Assembly (NCBI GenBank): GCA_017893485.1
Contig: CM030360.1
Span: 15,361,971-15,425,970 of the forward strand
DNA: 64,000 nt
DNA from: Hemerocallis citrina
Taxonomy: Eukaryota; Streptophyta; Magnoliopsida; Asparagales; Asphodelaceae
Direction: 5' to 3'
Shown: piece after piece, positions 10,035 to 21,294 of the stretch
Position numbering within the stretch: position 1 is the stretch's first letter
Layout: every line of letters starts with the position of its first letter
Notes under the pieces: model-generated
What the model saw: only the letters and a program-made list of their open reading frames with translations
What the model was told of the DNA's origin: nothing
The model's database searches: none
Made by a program: the position numbers and the translations under genes

Positions 10035-10745
10035 ATGGGAGAAAAACCGGATAAGTTCAATGGAACTGGATTCAAGAAGTAGCAAGGGAAGATGCAGTTC
10101 TACCTCACCACCTTGAAGCTGGACAGGTTTCTAACTGAATTTGCCCCGATGCTGGCACCGATGGATGCACACTCTGTTGCTGCGGTTGATACATGGACTC
10201 AGGGCGACTACCTCTGCAGGAACTACATCCTGAATGGTTTGGTAGGCCCCTTGTACAATGTCTACTGTGTCTTCAAGACGTCCAAACTTCTGTGGGGGTC
10301 TTTGGAAAAGAAGTACAAAACAGAAGACGTCGGGTCCAAGAAGTTTGTAGTCGGCAAATTTCTGGACTACAAGATGATTGAATCCAAAACTGTTGTGAGT
10401 CAAGTCCATGAACTGCAGGTCATAATGCATGAAATCGCTACAGAGAACATGACGCCGTGCGAACCATTCCAGGTTGCAGCGTTCATCGAAAAGCTTCCAC
10501 CTGGATGGAAAGACTTCAAGAACTACCTCAAACATAAGCGAAAGGAGATGTCTTTTGAAGACCTCATTGTCAGGTTGCGGATCGAAGAGGAGAATCGCAA
10601 GGCTGACAGGTCCTATGGAAATCAGTCAAAAAAGGCCAACGTGGTGGAGCACGAACAGAAGGGCAAGAAGAAAGTTTTTGCCACAGGCCTCAAACAAAAA
10701 ACCTCTTGCAAAGAGGTTTGCTGGGAAATGCCACAAGTGTGGTAA
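10035..10745 (+). pseudogene. gag: Copia 1 gag (broken)
   Basis: Copia capsid-type protein. From an ATG at 10035 it reads MGEKPDKFNGTGFKK, then a TAG at 10080. The frame continues with MQFYLTTLKLDRFL and later LWGSLEKKYKTED and VSQVHELQVIMHEI, usual copia gag motifs. The frame is open upstream to about 9909, so the original start may lie earlier. The zinc knuckle CHKCGKLGHKISEC (near 10732-10773) lies in the next frame, so a frameshift occurs near 10700. Confidence 0.85.
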
Positions 10746-12081
10746 GCTGGGGCACAAAATTTCTGAGTGCCGCAGCAAGGACAACAATCGTGCAGGAACT
10801 GGACATGCAAAAGAGAATGAAAAATCCTATGCATACATAGCTGGGAACTTGTCCACTGGTCTCTCTGACCTGGACCTCTGTACTGTAGTATCAGAGGTAA
10901 ATCTTGTGGGGAGCAATCCTCGTGAATGGTAGTACGATACTGGGGCCACCAAGCATATCTGCTCGGACAAGAAGATGTTCACTTCATACCAGAAGTGCAA
11001 CAAAGATGAACAGTTGTTCATGGAAAACTCTTCCACCTCCAAAATTGCAGGAATAGGGAAGAAAGTGCTGAAGATGACTTCAGGCAAAGAACTAACACTC
11101 ACAAATGTGTTACATGTTCTAGATATTAGAAAGAATTTGATTTCAGGTTCTTTGCTAAGCAAAAATAGGTTTAAGGTTGTTCTTGTTTCTGATAATTTTG
11201 TCTTGTCTAAGAATGGGGTATACTTGGGTAAAGGATATGTAAAGAATGGACTGTTCAAGTTTAATGTAATGACTGTCATCCCTAAAACTATTGTTCCTGC
11301 TGTTCCCAATGTTAATAAAATAACTCCTATTGCCTATGTTATTGAGTCTTCTTCTGTTTGGCATGAAAGACTAGGCCATGTTAATGTCAATTCTATGCGT
11401 AGATTAATTAACATGAATTTGGTACCAAAATTTAAGGAAGATAACTCCGAAAAATGTGAAGTTTGCACGGAGGCCAAACTCACTAAAACTCTATCACGTT
11501 CTGTAGAAAGAAACACAGAAACTCTAGGTCTAATTCACACGGATCTGTGTGATTTAAAATACGTACAGACTAGAGGTGGCAAAAAGTACTTTATGATATT
11601 CATAGACGATTGCACAAAATTCTGTTATGTATACTTGTTACATAGCAAAAATGAGGCTTTGGATAAATTCAAAGAATATAAACTTGAGGTTGAGAATCAA
11701 CTTGGCAAAATGATTAAAATCGTTAGGAGTGATAGAGGAGGAGAATATGATGCACCATTTAATATGTTCTGCTCTGAACATGGAATCGTTCATCAGGCAA
11801 CTGCTCCTTACTCACCCGAATCAAACGGTACTGCCGAGCGCAAGAACCGAACTCTAAAGGAGATGATGAATGCCTTGTTGTTGAATTATGGCTTACCCCA
11901 AAATATGTGAGGGAAAGCGTTGCTGACTGCCAACTACATTATCAATAAAATACCTCACAAGAAAACCGGCAAGACACCATACGATCTGTAGAAAGATAAC
12001 GTACCTTCGTATAAATACCTCAAAGTGTGGGGGTGTCTAGCAAAAGTGGCAGTACCTAACCCGAAATAGGTCACCATTGGA
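10746..12081 (+). pseudogene. pol: Copia 1 pol: protease and integrase
   Basis: Single frame with stops. The protease motif YDTGATKHICSDKKMF lies after a TAG at 10930 that replaces a Trp-like codon. The integrase N-terminal zinc region reads WHERLGHVNVNSM...CEVCTEAK (11359-11480). The catalytic core has HTDLCDL, DDCTKFCYVY, RSDRGGEYD and SPESNGTAERKNR, so the D, D and E residues are visible. A TGA at 11908 replaces a Trp codon. Further stops fall at 11989 and 12067 before the region GCLAKVAVPNPK. Confidence 0.88.
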
Positions 12082-12141
12082 CCTAAGACAATTGATTGCA
12101 TATTCATAGGCTATGCACACAACAGTAGTGCATATCGATTA

Positions 12142-13942
12142 TTGGTATACAAATCAGATATATCGGATATCTATATTAATACAATAATGGAATCAAGGAA
12201 TGCTTTCTTCTTTGAACACATATTTCCGTGCAAGGATAATACGTACTCCAAACGTACATGTGAACAAAGGAATGCAAGCACTTCGGTTGATGAACCAGAA
12301 CATGATACTGATGAGCCTAGATGAAGTAAACAGGCTAGAACATCAAAATTATTTGGTCCTTACTTTGTAACGGCCTTTCTGTTAGAGAACGAGCCCAGAA
12401 CTTTCAAGGAAGCCATGTCTATGCCTGATGCTCCTTTGTGGAAGGAAGCAATCAAAAGTGAAATAGACTCCATTATGCAGAATCATACATGGGAGTTAGT
12501 CGATTTGCCTTCTGGATGTAAAGCTCTAGGATGCAAATGGATTTTCAAAAAAAATTGAAACCAGATGGTTCAATAGAGAAGCATAAGGCAAGACTTGTGG
12601 TATAAGAATTTAGGCAAAAGGAAGGCCTAGATTTCTTTGATACATATCCCCACTTACAAGAATAACTTCCATAAAATTGTTGATAGCTATTGCAGCTCTA
12701 CGTAACCTGAAATACATCAAATGGTTGTTAAAACTGCATTTCTAAATGGGAAATTAGAAGAAGAAATATATATGAAACAGCCTGAGGGTTACGTAGTTCC
12801 TGGACAGGAAAACAAGGTGTGCAGGCTTATAAAATCCCTGTACGGACTGAAACAAGTTCCAAAGCAGTGGCATGCAAAATTTGACAATTTTATGATGTCA
12901 AATGGTTTCAAAAATAAATGAATGTGATAAGTGTATCTACATTAAAGATACTCCAAATGGATACATTCTGGTCTGTCTGTATGTAGACGACATGTTCATT
13001 ATTGGAAGCAATAACGACATTACCAAACAAACTAAGAGCATGCATAGTGGCAAGTTTGACATGAAAGATTTAGGAGTTGCAGATGTCATACTAGGAATCA
13101 AAGTTTCCAGGACATCTGAGGAAATTACTTTGTCTCAAGCTCATTATGCTGAGAAAGTACTTGAAAGATTCAATTATTACTCCAATGGGACAGCAAAAAG
13201 TCCTGTCGATCCCAGTCTTTACTTATTCAAAAACACAGGTGAAAGCATATCACAATTGGAATATGCACGTGTAATCGGTAGTCTGATGTACTTAACAAAT
13301 TGTACAAGACCGGACTTGGCACATTCGGTAAATGTACTGAGCCGCTACACGAGTAATCCAGAACGAAGTCACTGGAAAGGAATAACTAGAGTATTGAACT
13401 ACTTGCGACATACTCAGAGTTATGCGCTGCATTACACCAGATATCTAGCAGTACTAGAAGGCTACAGTGATGCCAACTGGATATCGGACTCCAAGAACTC
13501 AAAATCCACAAGTGTATATGCCTTCACACTTGGTGGTACAACTGTGTCATGGAAATCCTCTAAACAAACGCTATTGGCCAGATCCACCATGGAATCTGAG
13601 TTTATTGCTTTAGACAAAGCGGCAGAGGAAGCAGAATGGCTTCGAAACTTTTTAGAAGATATTCCTATGTGGGAAAAATCAGTGCCTGCTTTATGTGTAC
13701 ACTGTGACAGCCAATCGGCTATAGCACGGGCACTGAGTTGTATGTACAATGGTAAGTCTTATCATATCAAAAGGCGACACAAAATCACTAGACAACTGCT
13801 CTCAAATGGAATAATCTTTATGGAGTATATAAAATCGGCCGACAACCTAGCGGATCCATTTACTAAAGGTCTGTCGCGAGAGCAGTTTGTGAGATCATCA
13901 AGAGGAATGGATTTAAAGCCTATGACGAAAGAGGATACTTGA
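12142..13942 (+). pseudogene. pol: Copia 1 pol: reverse transcriptase and RNase H
   Basis: RT begins at WKEAIKSEIDSIMQN (12438) and GCKWIFKK. It breaks near 12555 and resumes with VKTAFLNGKLEEEIYM (12724), QPEGYVVPGQ and KSLYGLKQVPKQWH. A frameshift near 12905 leads to a long open frame (12902-13942) with the active site [10 protein letters not shown], then [17 protein letters not shown]. RNase H motifs follow: [45 protein letters not shown]. This last frame is intact and gives the best family assignment. Confidence 0.9.
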
Positions 13943-14529
13943 TGGAAACCCTACCTAGGAATTGGAGATCCCAAGATCTAGGTTCAAAGGGACAACTAAA
14001 TATTGTTGAATCGACGGGAGCACTGAGAGATTAAAATCTCATACCCACTCTTAGGATGATAAAACAGTGCTGCCTGCAAAGAGTTAGGCTAAGCTTGGCT
14101 TTTAATGATTTCCATAGCTTTGAAATAAAAGCAGGGTATAGCAGAATACTCTTTATGGGCAATCACCTTGTGAGTGTGAAATGGGGGAGGAGAATGAAGA
14201 GAGGCTACATTCTCCAAGTTCACTCACGATTAACCAGGGCTGTTCAGGGCCAAAATGAACACAACAAGAGAATTTAGTTCTGTGAGGAGATGAAACTGTG
14301 TGATAGTTATTGTCTAGGTTCACATCAAAGCCCGGGTAGTTCAAGACATCATGATCACTACCTGGTCAAGTGAATCCGATAGCTACTCACTAAGGGTGGT
14401 TCAAAGTTGAAAACTTACTACCATTCCTGATGCAGTGATTTTCCGATTGTACTCTCAGAGTTTTTCTATCATGTCTTTTTATGTCGTGTCTGGATTACAT
14501 AGTCTGGTAAATTCCATTCATGTGGGTGA
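13943..14529 (+). other. Copia 1 3' untranslated region
   Basis: About 590 bases between the pol stop and the right LTR. No further gene. The sequence just before the LTR (CATTCATGTGGGTGA) is only weakly purine-rich, so the polypurine tract is poor or decayed. Confidence 0.6.
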
Positions 14530-15481
14530 TTTTGGAATTAATTTTTACAGTTTTCTGGGCCGGATTCCGGCAGGCTCCGGCCACCGGCGACGCCAGAAAA
14601 TGAGTGGATTGCGATCCTCTCGTTGAGTACTATTCCGTGGTGTACTCATTTGCCAAAAACGAATTCCGTATGAATGAGAAATGTTGGTTCAAAGTTGGGT
14701 ACTTGAAATGTACTAACTTGGAAACTTTGAGAAAATGGATAGTCCTATATCAAAAATTGGGAAAGATTTTTTCTAGTATATATACTAGAAAATTGGACTA
14801 AAGGGCGTGGCCCGGGGGTTACCACTAACGTGTAGTGGAGAGAGGACTTAGCCAAAATGACAAACACACACGCACGCACGCGCCCGGCCAGGCTCCGGGC
14901 CCGGCTTGGTTTGGCCTGGCTCTGGCTTAATTTTTTTTTTGCCCCAGTCAATTTTTTTCCCCAGTGCACTGATGAGGCTTTTTACATTCGGTAACTGATA
15001 CCATTACTCTGTAACAGCAGAGTAATGGCTCACCAGTTGTGAATCTGAACCACCACTTTGCTGTTGCAGAGTAGTGGACCATTACTCTGCTGTTAAAGAG
15101 TAATCAGCCTCTGAAGAGTCTCCATTTCTCCTATACGACAAATGAATGCTGTCTGCCAGAGATACAGTTTTTCTTTTGCAATCAGATTTTTATACTTCTT
15201 TTTCTTCTCTTCTGTGTCAAAAACTGAGAGTAAAACATAGTGTTGTTTGCTGAGATCTCCGGAGTTTGGGTGCTGCTCTTCAGAAAAGGTATATAGTTGT
15301 ATCCTGGGAGGCAATTCGCCAGCCACCGTCACACTACGGGGCGAATTTTGCTTTAAGGAGAGAGATTCTTAAATCTCGACTCTGTATAAAGCTTTGGTTT
15401 GTTACATTCTATTTCCTGTAATTTTTGTTTTTCACAAATATTGTTAGTGATTTTCAGATTTATAAAATTTGAGTTCTAACA
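14530..15481 (+). repeat. Copia 1 right LTR (952 bp)
   Basis: It matches the left LTR along its length and ends in the same TTCTAACA. Its first bases are TTTTGGAATT where the left LTR has TGTTGGAATT, so the terminal TG is mutated. It carries a short insertion of CCGGGCCCGGCTTGG type near 14895-14915 absent from the left copy. Many scattered differences point to an old insertion. Confidence 0.9.
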
Positions 15482-15739
15482 CATTACACACTGTAATGTA
15501 AATTACAACTATATGAGTTTCCAATTGTCAATCTAACTTGGTGGAATGTTGGAAATTTTTTAAATTTTCAACATTTACACTCGCAATTAGGGCCGGCCTT
15601 GGGGGTGTGCAAGTGGTGCAACTGCACAGGGCCCCCGATTTTCAAGGACCCCAAAGTTCAGTATATTATATGAATATTAAGTAAGTAAAAAAAATATTAT
15701 TGTATTAACAGTTAGTATTGTAGCTTAGTTGGTTAATAA

Positions 15740-15916
15740 TCTCTAATATTATAATGGGAGAAGGTCTTAGTGTCATTTATAAATCTACCAACGCGTGTAA
15801 CACACGTGCATAACTATTATAAATGAGATCTTAGGTTCAAATCTAGACTACATCTGAATTTTTACTTTAAAAAAACTATAATTATTAAAACGTGCATCGC
15901 ACGTGTAAATTACTAG
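15740..15916 (+). mobile_element. Non-autonomous Helitron, 177 bp, inside the hAT element
   Basis: It starts TCTCTAATATTATAATGG after an A. It ends with hairpin ACGTGCATCGCACGT, then GTAAATTA, CTAG (15913-15916) and a T. The first ~40 bases match the minus-strand element at 3862-4096 almost exactly (GGGAGAAGGTCTTAGTGTCA versus GGAAGAAGGCCTTAGTGTCA). No target duplication is expected and none is seen. Confidence 0.85.
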
Positions 15917-15987
15917 TAACCAAGAATGTTATAGATAGTTGTGGGGTTGGTTGTTTTTGTATTCCTTTTTTTTTCTGGTAATTTACA

Positions 15988-16618
15988 CAAATAAATAAGG
16001 ACCTAACTTAATTTTCAAGTTAGTGCTAAACCCTAACCCTAATCCCTATTTACTATAAATACTCATGCTGATGCTCAGAATTCCTAACAAAAGAAGAAAA
16101 AACAAACCATATTCTTCATAATTTTTTCACTTTCTCACAAATAAATCAAAGGTTCAATCTTTAACATTTTTTATTGATACAACATCATCTCTCTCACTCT
16201 CTATAATTGATAATCATCCTCTAAACTCCAAAGTCTGCGACGATTCTTAAATCAAGTCGGTGTTTTTTTTATTCTTTTCTTTTTTCCTGGCAATTTAAAT
16301 GCATACGGTCAAACTGAGAGTTTGACTAAATTTTTTCGTTTAGTCAGCTGACAACAAAAATAAATAAGGACCTAACTTAATTTCCAAATTAGTGTTAAAC
16401 CATAACCCTATCTCTATTTGCTATAAATACCCATGTTGACGCTCAGAATTTTCAACAGAAGGAGGGGAAAAAACCTTATTCTTCATAATTTTTTCACTTT
16501 CTCACAAAAAAAATCAAATGTTCAATCTTTATCATTTTTTCATTGATACAACATCATCTCTCTCACTCTCTGTAAATTGATTATCATCCTCCAAACTCCA
16601 AAGTTTGCGATTCTTAAA
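15988..16618. repeat. Tandemly duplicated promoter/leader-like block in the hAT element
   Basis: Copy 1 (15988-16250) and copy 2 (16357-16618) share AATAAATAAGGACCTAACTT, a TATA-like CTATAAATAC, GCTCAGAATT, TATTCTTCATAATTTTTTCA and CATCATCTCTCTCACTCTCT. Each looks like a TATA box plus 5' leader. Within a hAT derivative they may be remnants of a transposase promoter, but no coding sequence follows. Confidence 0.75.
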
Positions 16619-17065
16619 GGTAATTTGCTGCAAATTTTTTTCTTCAGAGATGTTAATCAATTTAGTTAATTCTTTGTGCAATCATTCTTGATATGAGTAT
16701 CAGATTTATGAGAGTCCAAATAAACTGAAATAGAAAGTTAAAATTGCCTTTAAAAATATACTTTTGTTTGAACATCTAAGATATATTTTGTTTTATGGAA
16801 CAATAAAGCTATAAAACAATAAGTCGATAATAAATTTTTTTATATTAGGGCCCAATTTTAATTTTTTGCACAGGGCCTTTGATTTCTTAGGACCGGCCCT
16901 GCTCGCAATCATTAAGCTTATCCATAAATGAGTAATAAAATGATTACCTAAGCCAAAAGTTGGATTCATCCTACAGAACTGGTCCATCCCATTGACCCTG
17001 ACACCTACCAGAACTGGGAAAAAAGGTTTTTTTAACGTATATACCCCTAATAATATGATAATATC

Positions 17066-20000
17066 TGTAATACCCCGCAAAATAGCATATGACTATTTTT
17101 GCACTGTAATCTGTGCACGTATGAGTATTGCACACGATTACATATTTTTCGAGGAAATTATCAGTTAAATTGAGAGATTTCAGACACACGAGCTGTTCTG
17201 AACCCGATAAGGTAAACTCGGAATATCGTCTCGATTAAACTGTGGTTTTGTTCCGATTGTTTTGACCAGATAATTTTTGGGAGAAAATTATAATTTCTAT
17301 AAAATATGTATTTTTATAGGATTTTAATTTATATGTATTGGTTATTTCAATTAAGCTAGTGCTTGAAGTGAATGTGAATTGAGTTTGTGCACTAGGGTTA
17401 GAATCGGAGTGTGGTGACCTAGGATTCCTTGACCTAACCTAGGGTTAGGAACCCTAGCATCACATCATGGCTTGGATCTTGATGGAGATCCAATGGTGGA
17501 GGTAAAACACCATGTGCATGTTGACTTATGAATGGGAAACTTCCATGAAATTCCTAAGGAAGCTTCCAAGAAGTTTCTTCCTTGAAAGATTGGCCTCATC
17601 CCATCCACCCATCTTCCACTAACACCACCTCCCCCCATCCCCACCCTACATTCCATCCGGCCAAACCAAACCCTAGCTCCCATTCTTTATAAAACCCCCC
17701 ATTTTCCACTCTCATTCTTTCACTCATTCACCATTATTCTTGTTTCAAAAAAAAAGAGGAGAAAGAGAAGGAGAAGAAGGAAGGTGGAACCTTTTTATTA
17801 GGGAGTTGTAGTAGGGTGGAGAAGTAGGAAAATTGAGGAGGCCAAGTTATACAAGTACAAGGCAAGCAAGCAAGCAAAGCTACAAGGAGATTCTTTGGCA
17901 AAACTTCAAGTGGGTGATCTCTTCAACTCTAAACTTGGAATTTATTTTTTTTTGAGTAGGAAATGGATGTTTAGTGGCAGTAGACATGATGTAGTTACCA
18001 TGTATGAGCATGTGAAGTGCTAGGGAAACTTAGTTGTATGGTAAGAACAACTTCTTCCTTAAGCTTGTTAAGAAGTATGATTGTGAGAGTATATTGGGGA
18101 ATTTTTTACACCCAAACTGTTTGGAATCTTGGGATAAAATTCTGGGGTATTGTTCTTCTATGTATGTAGAGTATCCATGATTTTTTTCATAATATTTGGA
18201 TGCATTTTAGTAGCCCAAACAGCGGGTCCAAGTCCGGACAGTAAGCAGCCAGAATAGCTGCTGGCTGTAAGGATTTTTGACTGTCTTTCCGATTTTGTAT
18301 CTCAAAAATGACAGGGAATTTTGAGCTGGAAATTTTTTTGGACGCTCTTGTATGTGTCTACAACCATATTCTTAAATTTCGTAATTTTCCGAGGTCGTTT
18401 GATGCCCCGAAAAAATAGTAGAATACGACTGGTCCGTAGGTGTCGGCTGAAGCTGACTGTGCTTTGTGCTGAAGTTCAAAAAGCCATAACTTCGTGTACG
18501 TTTATTATTTTGCTACTAAATTTTGGGAGTAGCTTGGGGTATGAGTCTATTTGATGAGTCTCAAATTTTGGATTTTTTAGAGATCATTTGACAAGGTTTC
18601 AAAAGGGATTAGTGAGGGGCAGTAAGTACTCTGCTGAAATAGAACAGCTGAAAATATTGCTATGTTTGAGGAGTCATAGATCTTTGTGTGAAATGAGTTT
18701 GAGTATAAATTTTGGACACAATGAAATGGCACATGTGTGGATTAAGAATCTCAAATTTTGTGCGCATTGGACTCAAGGTTGATTTATTATCGAATTTCGA
18801 AGTAGGCTATGTTTGGCCTAGTGCAAGTTGTCGAGTCCGTGGAGATGGATATCCCTGGACTTATCAATTAAGAATTTGGACGACTGGACAACTAGAGATT
18901 TGCAGTAGGGAGTCATAGATTTCTAACCCAACAGGAATTTTAGAATTTCAGTTGTAAGTTGGATGTTATGATTTTCCGAAGTTGGGATAGATTCGGCCTT
19001 GTCAAGGTAATGGTTGCTAGAGAAATCCACTTTTCCTTGTTATGCCCCCAGTGGAAAATGAGTATCTTTGGGGACCCTAAGGATTGAATCTAAGGACGTG
19101 TCCAACTAAGAAGTTAAGGTAGACACTCCCAGCCTTCCATAGGACCCGGGGTCGAGCAGTTCCGATGAGCATAGGTGGGGTTACAGCTACTGCTACTTCT
19201 TAATCTGTTCATCGGACAATTGACGAGGAACCCTCTGCATACTGCAGAATGGTGATCACGAGCTATCGAGTTTTATTGATGTCTCAGCAATTCATTTGGA
19301 ACTTGGATAAGTTCCTGTGCTTAATACTCACGATGGACATGAGTGAGTCGGGATATGACTCAGGTCGATTGTGTTGGGTGTCTCGATGCCTGAGTCTGTC
19401 AACGGTCAAGAATTGATGGTTATGTGTGTACTTACCCTCCTTGAATTGTATTGCATCCTTGGGGTGCCGTTGGACCACTCGCTGAGGGTCACGGGCCAGG
19501 ACTAATTGATCGCAGACCTGTAAAGGTATCAGAAATCAGTGGATGTGATTTTCTGTGATGATTGTTGTCTGACAGACCAGACAGACTCGACATGGTTGAT
19601 CGACACCAAGTGTGATCTGGGTAACAACTTGTCTTCAATAACTGCATTGATTAGGTTTTTCTTATTGTTTTCGCTCGAAGACAGAATTGGTGTTAGGGGT
19701 GATTCCCTATAATCCAACTCGTCTAAGAATTAGCTGTAGGTGGTGATACTATGGGTTGTCTCTTCCTGTCATTAAGGATACGTGCTGCTGCGCGTATCTT
19801 GCACTGTTGATTCTTGAGGTACCGTGGTAAGGACGGATGGGATCCATGCACAGGTTAGTGGACACGAGCGGGTCGTATGGGATACGACGCTATAGGTATG
19901 CTGTGGTATATCTTTAAGTTCGTCACGGCCGTTGACTGCAGAACGGTGGGACCGTTGACTACAGAGCGGTGGGACCGCATACCCTTAATTTCAGCACGGC

Positions 20001-21078
20001 CGTTGACTACAGAGCGGTGGGACCGTTGACTGCAAAGCGGTGGGACCGCATATCTTAAGTTCGTCACGACCTTCAAGGAGGGTCTGAGGCAACGATGATT
20101 GGTGACAACGGGCAGCGCCCCGAAGCATTTATGTTATTTATCTCCTCAACCATGTCATACTATCAGGAACAGGAAGTAGACCCAATTAGAATGCATTGCA
20201 TGACGATGGATTGAACCCTATATTCAAGAAAACGAACTCCTTGGAAGGTATGTAGTATGGGATGCATACATTTCCATCGAAGTTGATTTTGGGAAAGTAT
20301 GCAGTATGGGATGCATGCATTCCCAACGAATCGCATTAGAGTACGTGCATCGTGTGCATTCTTGTTTCGTGCATTAAATTAGACCATGTCATGTTTTGGT
20401 CTGGAACGTATGTAGTATGGGATGCATGCGTATCCATAGTCCCAAGGTTGCTTGTATTACAGTAAGGCAGGTGATCAACGCATTAGTTGTTAGACCATGG
20501 CATACACGAACACCAGGGAATTAGGATGCACGTATTTCTTTTCATTCAAGATGGTTTGTGGTTGCTAGTTTGGAGATCGCTGTTTTCTTATCAGCATTGC
20601 GTCAGTAGAATTACTGACGTACCCCACATTTTAGGTACATGAATATCAGGTCATAAGCGCAGGAGAGCCCAAGATCAGCAGGGCATCCAAGGGGGATGGC
20701 AGTATACGTGCCTACCATTCGAGTGGGGCAGAAATATCAGAGTCGCGCAACAGAAGGCTCAAGCCGAGGGACAAGTCCCAGGGAAGCAGATAGACCACTC
20801 AGCAGAGTTATCAGCAATGACTAATCGATTGCTGATCTGGAAGATAACTGACAGCTTTGCCAGAGGAGCCTGAATATTCTTTGTGATCAGTTGTAATAAG
20901 TTATGTAATTTGTATTCCTTGTTCAAGGACATTTTGATATTGTAATTATTGATGTAATAACTCTAAAGGCAATAAAAGTGTTTAAATTTCCATGTTATTT
21001 ACTGTGTTGAGATGCATTTGAAGGCAAAGATTCTGGTTGTGTCACGGATGTCCGGTATTAGGAATCCGGGGCGTTACA
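17066..21078 (+). repeat. Gag-only element 5' LTR (4,013 bp)
   Basis: The ends are TG...CA. A TATA box (TATAAAA, 17688-17694) is followed by a purine-rich leader, and AATAAAA occurs at 20971. Internal landmarks are repeated GGACCGTTGACT-type units (19925-20050), each near GCGGTGGGACCGCAT, and three copies of TGTAGTATGGGATGCA or a one-base variant at 20251, 20301 and 20411. Short ORFs occur in both LTR copies only because the LTRs are duplicates. Confidence 0.93.
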
Positions 21079-21080
21079 GT

Positions 21081-21092
21081 TGGTATCAGAGC
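21081..21092 (+). other. Primer-binding site, initiator tRNA-Met type
   Basis: TGGTATCAGAGC two bases after the 5' LTR is the usual plant site complementary to the 3' end of initiator methionine tRNA. It primes minus-strand DNA synthesis. Confidence 0.92.
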
Positions 21093-21294
21093 TAACTTCA
21101 AATTGCAGACTAACGCAGTAGGAAATTTGACTTAAAATGCCAATGGCTGGGTTTAGTTTGGATTGCAGGAAGGTCAAAACCATGATTGTTTCGCTTTTCC
21201 CGTATGTTCGTGATCTTTCCTACATCCAGAACTAACCCTACGTGTTTTCTTTCCTTGAAGGGTGTCTAGAAGAATCAGAAACAACTACCGTAGA

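Larger units (their letters stand above)
8870..15481 (+). mobile_element. Ty1/copia LTR retrotransposon 1, complete but dead
   Basis: 6.6-kb element flanked by the 5-bp duplication CATTA (8865-8869 and 15482-15486). LTRs lie at 8870-9791 and 14530-15481. The internal order is gag, protease, integrase, reverse transcriptase, RNase H, the copia order. Several in-frame stops (10080, 10930, 11908, 11989, 12067, 12322, 12557) and at least three frameshifts mean it cannot make its own proteins. I did not recognise a standard primer-binding site after 9791. Confidence 0.93.
15588..16901. mobile_element. hAT-superfamily non-autonomous element 1
   Basis: 1,314-bp element flanked by the exact 8-bp duplication CTCGCAAT (15580-15587 and 16902-16909). 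The termini are TAGGGCCGGCCTTGGGG and, reverse-complemented from the right, CAGGGCCGGTCCTAAG: inverted repeats with one outermost mismatch. 8-bp duplications and CAGGG ends are hAT hallmarks. No transposase is readable. It holds a Helitron (15740-15916) and a duplicated leader-like block (15988-16618). Confidence 0.9.

Noticed and set aside
10131..10535. 134-codon minus-strand frame opposite copia 1 gag
   Set aside because: Shadow of the gag reading frame.
18321..18554. 77-codon frame conserved at 25265-25498
   Set aside because: It is present twice only because it lies in the two LTR copies. It starts with no family motif and is not evidence of a gene.
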